Assembly (NCBI GenBank): GCA_029859385.1
Contig: JAOUDF010000072.1
Span: 1-10,830 of the forward strand
Length of the DNA: 10,830 nt
From: Nitrospirota bacterium
Lineage (GTDB): Bacteria > Nitrospirota > JAOUDF01
Direction of reading: 5' to 3'
Position 1 is the stretch's first letter. Each line of letters starts with the position of its first letter. The notes beneath the pieces were generated by a model. That model ran no database searches and was not told the origin of the DNA. It worked only from the letters and a program-made list of their open reading frames with translations. A program made the position numbers and the translations under genes. Below are positions 7,637 through 10,830 of this stretch, one piece after another.

Positions 7637-8190
7637 CCTTCGCTCACCTCGTCGGGGTTCACGTCACGGTAAAGATCGCCGCCATGGATATCGTTGATGA
7701 CCACTACCGGGAAGTCCTCGACCTCGAGGCGATAGATTGCCTCGGGCCCCAGCTCGGGGTAGGCGATCACTTCGGCCTTTTTGATGCTCCGGGATATCAG
7801 CGCCCCCGCCCCGCCCAGGGCGGCGAAATAGACGGCCTCATGCCTCTTGATCGCGGCAAGGACCTCTCCTCCCCTTGGCCCTTTCCCTATCATCCCCTTG
7901 AGGCCCTGTCCGAGAAGGGCGGGAGTGTAGGCATCCATGCGGTAGCTGGTGGTCGGTCCGGCCGAGCCAATGGGCCTCCCTGGCGGCGCCGGCGTGGGGC
8001 CGGTGTAGTAGATGATCTGGTCTTTGAGGTCGAAGGGAAGAGGCTGCCCCTTGCAGAGCCCTTCCACCATTTTTCGATGAGCGGCGTCGCGGCCCGTGTA
8101 GATAGTGCCCGAGATCAGTACCTGTTCACCCGACTTGAGTGACTGCACCGTTTCGGTGGTTAATGGCGCGAAAATACGTTTGATATCCAT
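7633..8190 (-). CDS. Class I (Fe-S) fumarate hydratase / tartrate dehydratase beta-type subunit
   Basis: 185 residues, typical of the separate beta subunit (the C-terminal swivelling domain of one-chain class I fumarases). In this family alpha and beta together hydrate fumarate to malate, or dehydrate tartrate, with a 4Fe-4S cluster bound by alpha. Visible family motifs are APLT (8-11), SGTIYTGRDAAHRK (27-40), YYTGPTPAPPG (61-71), IGSAGPTTSYRMD (74-86) and MIGKG (100-104). No alpha gene lies directly upstream, where it normally would: the neighbour there is ccsA, 109 bases away. The alpha subunit may be encoded elsewhere, or this may be an orphan with another job. The ribosome site is weak (GGAG 13 bases from ATG), though the start fits the family. 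It overlaps rsmD by 4 bases. Confidence 0.9.
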   Translation of the reverse strand: MDIKRIFAPLTTETVQSLKSGEQVLISGTIYTGRDAAHRKMVEGLCKGQPLPFDLKDQIIYYTGPTPAPPGRPIGSAGPTTSYRMDAYTPALLGQGLKGMIGKGPRGGEVLAAIKRHEAVYFAALGGAGALISRSIKKAEVIAYPELGPEAIYRLEVEDFPVVVINDIHGGDLYRDVNPDEVSEG

Positions 8191-8234
8191 ACGCTCGGCA
8201 GATCTCCGATTAAACGGCCTGTCAGTTGCCCCAT

Positions 8235-8263
8235 ACTATATGCCTATCCAGGGGAAGGCGCAA
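8235..8263 (-). promoter_or_regulatory. Candidate promoter for the fumarase beta-rsmD-coaD unit
   Basis: On the minus strand, TATAGT (8240-8235), five of six to the -10 consensus, lies 17 bases after a weak -35, TTGCGC (8263-8258). It sits in the 109-base gap between the ccsA stop and the fumarase beta start, the only sizeable gap in this stretch. I saw no terminator for ccsA there, so read-through from the cytochrome genes is also possible. Confidence 0.4.
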
Positions 8264-8299
8264 GTGCCCAACCCGGAGTGATGGTGACTTTATGTGGAC

Positions 8300-9079
8300 T
8301 CAGAAAATGAAATGGGTCCTGCTGTCTATGTCAAAGGTATGAAAGGTAGCCCCCGGCGGCAGGTAGATGAGGGTCCAGTAGGAGAGGGCCACAACGATGA
8401 AGGCACCAAGGGAAAGGGCAAGTATCCGGGACATCTCCCATCGGTAGAAGAGGCGGAGGTGGATGAGAAGGGCATAGAGCAGCCACGCCATGAGGGTGTA
8501 GGTCTGCATGGGGTCCCACTGCCACATCCTGCCGAAAAGGAGATAGGAGTAGACCACGCCGGTAAAGAGGGTGAGGCTCTGGCCGCCGAAACCCCATAAA
8601 AGGCCCCGGAATCCAACCCGGTCATCCAGCTCCGCCCCCTTTTTCAAAAGCCCCAGCAAACCGGCTGCCATGGCCAGAACGAAGCCGCCGTAACTGATCC
8701 CCGCGAAGAGCGAATGGAAGTCGACCCAGAGGCTCCGCTCGGAAATAGTGAGGGGGACCCGCGCCAGGTTGAAGGTCATTCCGTAGATCATCAGGAAGGG
8801 CGCCGTGACCAGCGTGATAAAGGCGGTCTTCTCCGCCCCGGTATAGCGGAAGAGTACGATAAGGACCGTTGCCGCCATAAACCAGGCGGTGGCGCTGGTG
8901 TTCTCATAGGTGCCGAAGAGGGGCGGATGGCCGACAGCCACCCACCGAATGGCAATGGCGACGGTATGCAGCGCAAAGGCACCCGCTACGGCAAACCGGA
9001 GCAGACGCCAGCGAGCGCACCCCAAACCCGCGATATAAAGGGCAATGGCGGCATACATCAGTGATTTTTCAATCAGCAT
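8300..9079 (-). CDS. ccsA: CcsA-like cytochrome c biogenesis protein (haem-handling membrane protein)
   Basis: 259 residues, an integral inner-membrane protein with about eight hydrophobic segments. In system II cytochrome c maturation, CcsA (ResC) and ResB (Ccs1) carry haem across the membrane and attach it to CXXCH apocytochromes. The tryptophan-rich haem-binding segment is clear: MWQWDPMQTYTLMAW (185-199) corresponds to the WWD region of the family. Histidines that could ligate haem lie in or near membrane segments: H38, H122 (VDFHSLFAG) and H207 (LLIHLR). It starts 11 bases after the resB stop, with GGAG seven bases before ATG, and is clearly in the same operon. It is shorter than chloroplast CcsA but within the range of bacterial versions. 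Confidence 0.92.
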   Translation of the reverse strand: MLIEKSLMYAAIALYIAGLGCARWRLLRFAVAGAFALHTVAIAIRWVAVGHPPLFGTYENTSATAWFMAATVLIVLFRYTGAEKTAFITLVTAPFLMIYGMTFNLARVPLTISERSLWVDFHSLFAGISYGGFVLAMAAGLLGLLKKGAELDDRVGFRGLLWGFGGQSLTLFTGVVYSYLLFGRMWQWDPMQTYTLMAWLLYALLIHLRLFYRWEMSRILALSLGAFIVVALSYWTLIYLPPGATFHTFDIDSRTHFIF

Positions 9080-9090
9080 TCAGCACTCCA

Positions 9091-10425
9091 TTATTCATTA
9101 TTCCGGCTGGCGTCAGCCAGCGCCTTCTCGATAGCCGCCAGCGGCGCCTCCGCCCAGCGGTCCGAAAGCGACAGCGAATCGGCCCGGCAATAGACAAAGA
9201 GAGATTGGCCGCCGGGGCCCGGCTTTGCAACTATATCCCTGCGGAAGAAGACAAACCGCCAGAGGTTTCCAATACATATCAAGAGGGTCCCCACGAAGAT
9301 GGCCGGATACCCCGCATCCTTCACGACCTGTACCGTCGCCCACTTCTTCATCCCCTCAAAGGCAAGGGAATACCCTTCGACGTCGGCCCTCTGCGTAGGC
9401 AGCAGCAGCCCGTCGAAGGTAACGATCTTGTGGCTCGCCACCTTCAGATGAAATACCGGGTTATTCAGGTTCATCGATGCCGTGTCCGGCTTTCCTTCCT
9501 TTTGCCGGTAGTCGGGGTAGAGTTTCACATAAAACCGGTGGGGGATCATCTGCACGCGGAACGAGTCCTCCGAGCCGGGCGGAAAGATCGACATGTTCAC
9601 CCACGAGCTCTCCAGTTCCTTGCCCATGTCGTTCCGAAGCACATACTTGGGTGAAAATCCGTAGCCGGTCAACCGCACGCTGGTGGTGTACCAGTTGGAG
9701 AAGATGGGTTCGTTGATCCTCACCACCACCGGTTCGCCCTTGGAATCAGCGGGGCTGTGCATCTGCGCCGCCAGCTTGGTGAAGAGGAGCTTGTCCTCCC
9801 AGAACTCCGCCTCCACCTTGTCGACCCGGAACGATACTTTCGGCGCGTTCTGGCGAAACGATGTGGGCGGATTGAAGCTGGTGTATTCCCGCGCCGTGCC
9901 CCAGAATTTGTCTCCCTCCGAGACCAGCGCCTCGCCGACAAACCGGTGGTTAAGGCTCAGGAAGGCCCCCACAAGGACGATCACCATGCCCCAATGGGAG
10001 ACCAGGCTCCCCAGGGCGCCGAACCGCCCCCTTACCCCGCCGGCCAACTCACCGTCTCTCGTCAGGGAGTACTTCTCCGCCTCAAGGGCCTTCGCTGCCG
10101 CATCGAGGGCCTGTTCCCGGGAGAGGTCAGAAAACGCTATGATCCGGTCCGGCGTTGCATCGTCGGCAACGGCAGTCCCTTTCATGCACCGACGTATCCA
10201 GCGGGGGGTGCGCCTCAGGGTGCATGCCAGCAGGTTGGCGAAGAGGGCGATGTAGAGGACCTGAAACGGTACGGTCTTCGCGATGCCGATCACCCCCGCG
10301 GGGTGAACCATGGTCGAAAAGATCAGGAGGCTTACATAGTAGGCCGCCAGAAGCCCGATGATGATGAAGGAGAGGCGGCGGGAGCCAATCAGTTCGGGGA
10401 GCCGTGCAATCTGCCTAACGGACAC
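9091..10425 (-). CDS. resB: ResB-like cytochrome c biogenesis protein (Ccs1)
   Basis: 444 residues, the partner of CcsA in haem export and ligation. The topology is as expected for ResB: two N-terminal membrane helices (about 18-39 and 45-68), a third at about 138-158 containing the conserved SHWG histidine (H144), a long non-cytoplasmic domain (about 160-372), and a fourth helix at about 375-394, then a 50-residue soluble tail. The large domain contains no CXXCH. The gene start overlaps the end of the upstream gene by 11 bases, and ccsA follows after 11 bases, so the three are likely cotranscribed. Organisms rich in c-type cytochromes often carry several such pairs, each possibly serving different cytochromes; which one this serves cannot be told. 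Confidence 0.93.
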   Translation of the reverse strand: MSVRQIARLPELIGSRRLSFIIIGLLAAYYVSLLIFSTMVHPAGVIGIAKTVPFQVLYIALFANLLACTLRRTPRWIRRCMKGTAVADDATPDRIIAFSDLSREQALDAAAKALEAEKYSLTRDGELAGGVRGRFGALGSLVSHWGMVIVLVGAFLSLNHRFVGEALVSEGDKFWGTAREYTSFNPPTSFRQNAPKVSFRVDKVEAEFWEDKLLFTKLAAQMHSPADSKGEPVVVRINEPIFSNWYTTSVRLTGYGFSPKYVLRNDMGKELESSWVNMSIFPPGSEDSFRVQMIPHRFYVKLYPDYRQKEGKPDTASMNLNNPVFHLKVASHKIVTFDGLLLPTQRADVEGYSLAFEGMKKWATVQVVKDAGYPAIFVGTLLICIGNLWRFVFFRRDIVAKPGPGGQSLFVYCRADSLSLSDRWAEAPLAAIEKALADASRNNE

Positions 10426-10830
10426 GGGGACCTCCCTCCTCGCCGATGATGAACGATGCCACCTTCCAGCCTTCGGGCGTCCTTTGAAGGGTGTAGACGC
10501 CCTTTATGTCGGAGGTGCCTCCCTCGGGCCCGGTCTTTCCCTTGTTATATTCGTACTTGTAGTCCCAGACCTCGTGCACCCGCACCGACGCGATCCATGG
10601 ATTGGGGAAGTCGACCCGGCCGATACCCATCCGCTTGAGGGTAAGCTTCATGGTCCTCCCCCGCATCACCTGATGCAGGACATCGGTAATCAGCTCATCC
10701 TCGAGCTCCTTGGTAACCGGAAGCTTTACCATCTCGTTGGGACTTCCCGCTGCATAGGCGACCGCCAGTTTTTCCGCGTAATCGCGAAGAAACTTCTCTA
10801 TTTCCTGCTGCCCCGGGGATTTGCCCGAAC
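10415..10830 (-). CDS. Unrecognised protein, C-terminal part (runs off window)
   Basis: The last 137 residues of a gene whose start lies beyond the window; the frame is open to position 10830, so an internal ATG at 10732 is not the real start. The visible part has a short helix (EIEKFLRDYAEKLAVAYAAG), further helices around LEDELITDVLHQVM, then a run of beta strands (VDFPNPWIASVRVHEVWDY, KGVYTLQRTPEGWKVASFI). A helix followed by a curved sheet with conserved tryptophans suggests an NTF2- or IMS-like fold; this is a guess. It has no cysteine motif or membrane segment in the visible part. It overlaps resB by 11 bases, so it may belong to the cytochrome maturation operon. No function is assigned. 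Confidence 0.8.
   Translation of the reverse strand, partial: SGKSPGQQEIEKFLRDYAEKLAVAYAAGSPNEMVKLPVTKELEDELITDVLHQVMRGRTMKLTLKRMGIGRVDFPNPWIASVRVHEVWDYKYEYNKGKTGPEGGTSDIKGVYTLQRTPEGWKVASFIIGEEGGPRVR

Overview
The window looks like a Geobacter-type (Desulfuromonadia) chromosome. The suggestive points are a ResB/CcsA (system II) cytochrome c maturation pair, a tiny lysine/arginine-rich protein of a type I recall from this group, and core genes (coaD, rsmD) packed tightly in a GC-rich background. This assignment is inference from gene content; no rRNA or marker protein settles it. Every gene I can support is on the minus strand, so transcription runs from high to low coordinates.

Region by region, in the direction of transcription. 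(1) 10830-8300: the C-terminal part of an unrecognised protein, then resB and a ccsA-like gene, which together form the haem export/ligation machinery for c-type cytochromes. (2) 8190-6595: a class I (Fe-S) fumarase/tartrate dehydratase beta-type subunit without its alpha partner, then rsmD (16S rRNA m2G966 methyltransferase) and coaD (coenzyme A synthesis). These overlap by a few bases, and a plausible promoter lies before the first of them. (3) 6571-6248: a good sigma70-type promoter, a 37-residue basic protein, tRNA-Ala(CGC) and a rho-independent terminator, which together look like one short transcription unit. (4) 6095-1: a five-gene operon: hsdR, hsdM and hsdS of a type I restriction-modification system with an EcoEI-type R subunit, followed 2 and 16 bases later by a GHKL ATPase carrying an N-terminal STAS-like region and by the start of a small DUF4325-like STAS protein that runs off the window.

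The most interesting part is region 4. The restriction system sits just past the 3' end of a tRNA gene, in sequence that appears less GC-rich than the neighbouring core genes, as expected for an acquired defence island. Its last two genes resemble an anti-sigma/anti-anti-sigma style switch (ATPase plus STAS partner) and are not part of a textbook type I system. They could regulate the restriction complex or be a separate defence module sharing its promoter; the sequence alone does not decide. No CRISPR array, transposase, integrase or prophage gene was seen, and no gap without a gene exceeds 300 bases.
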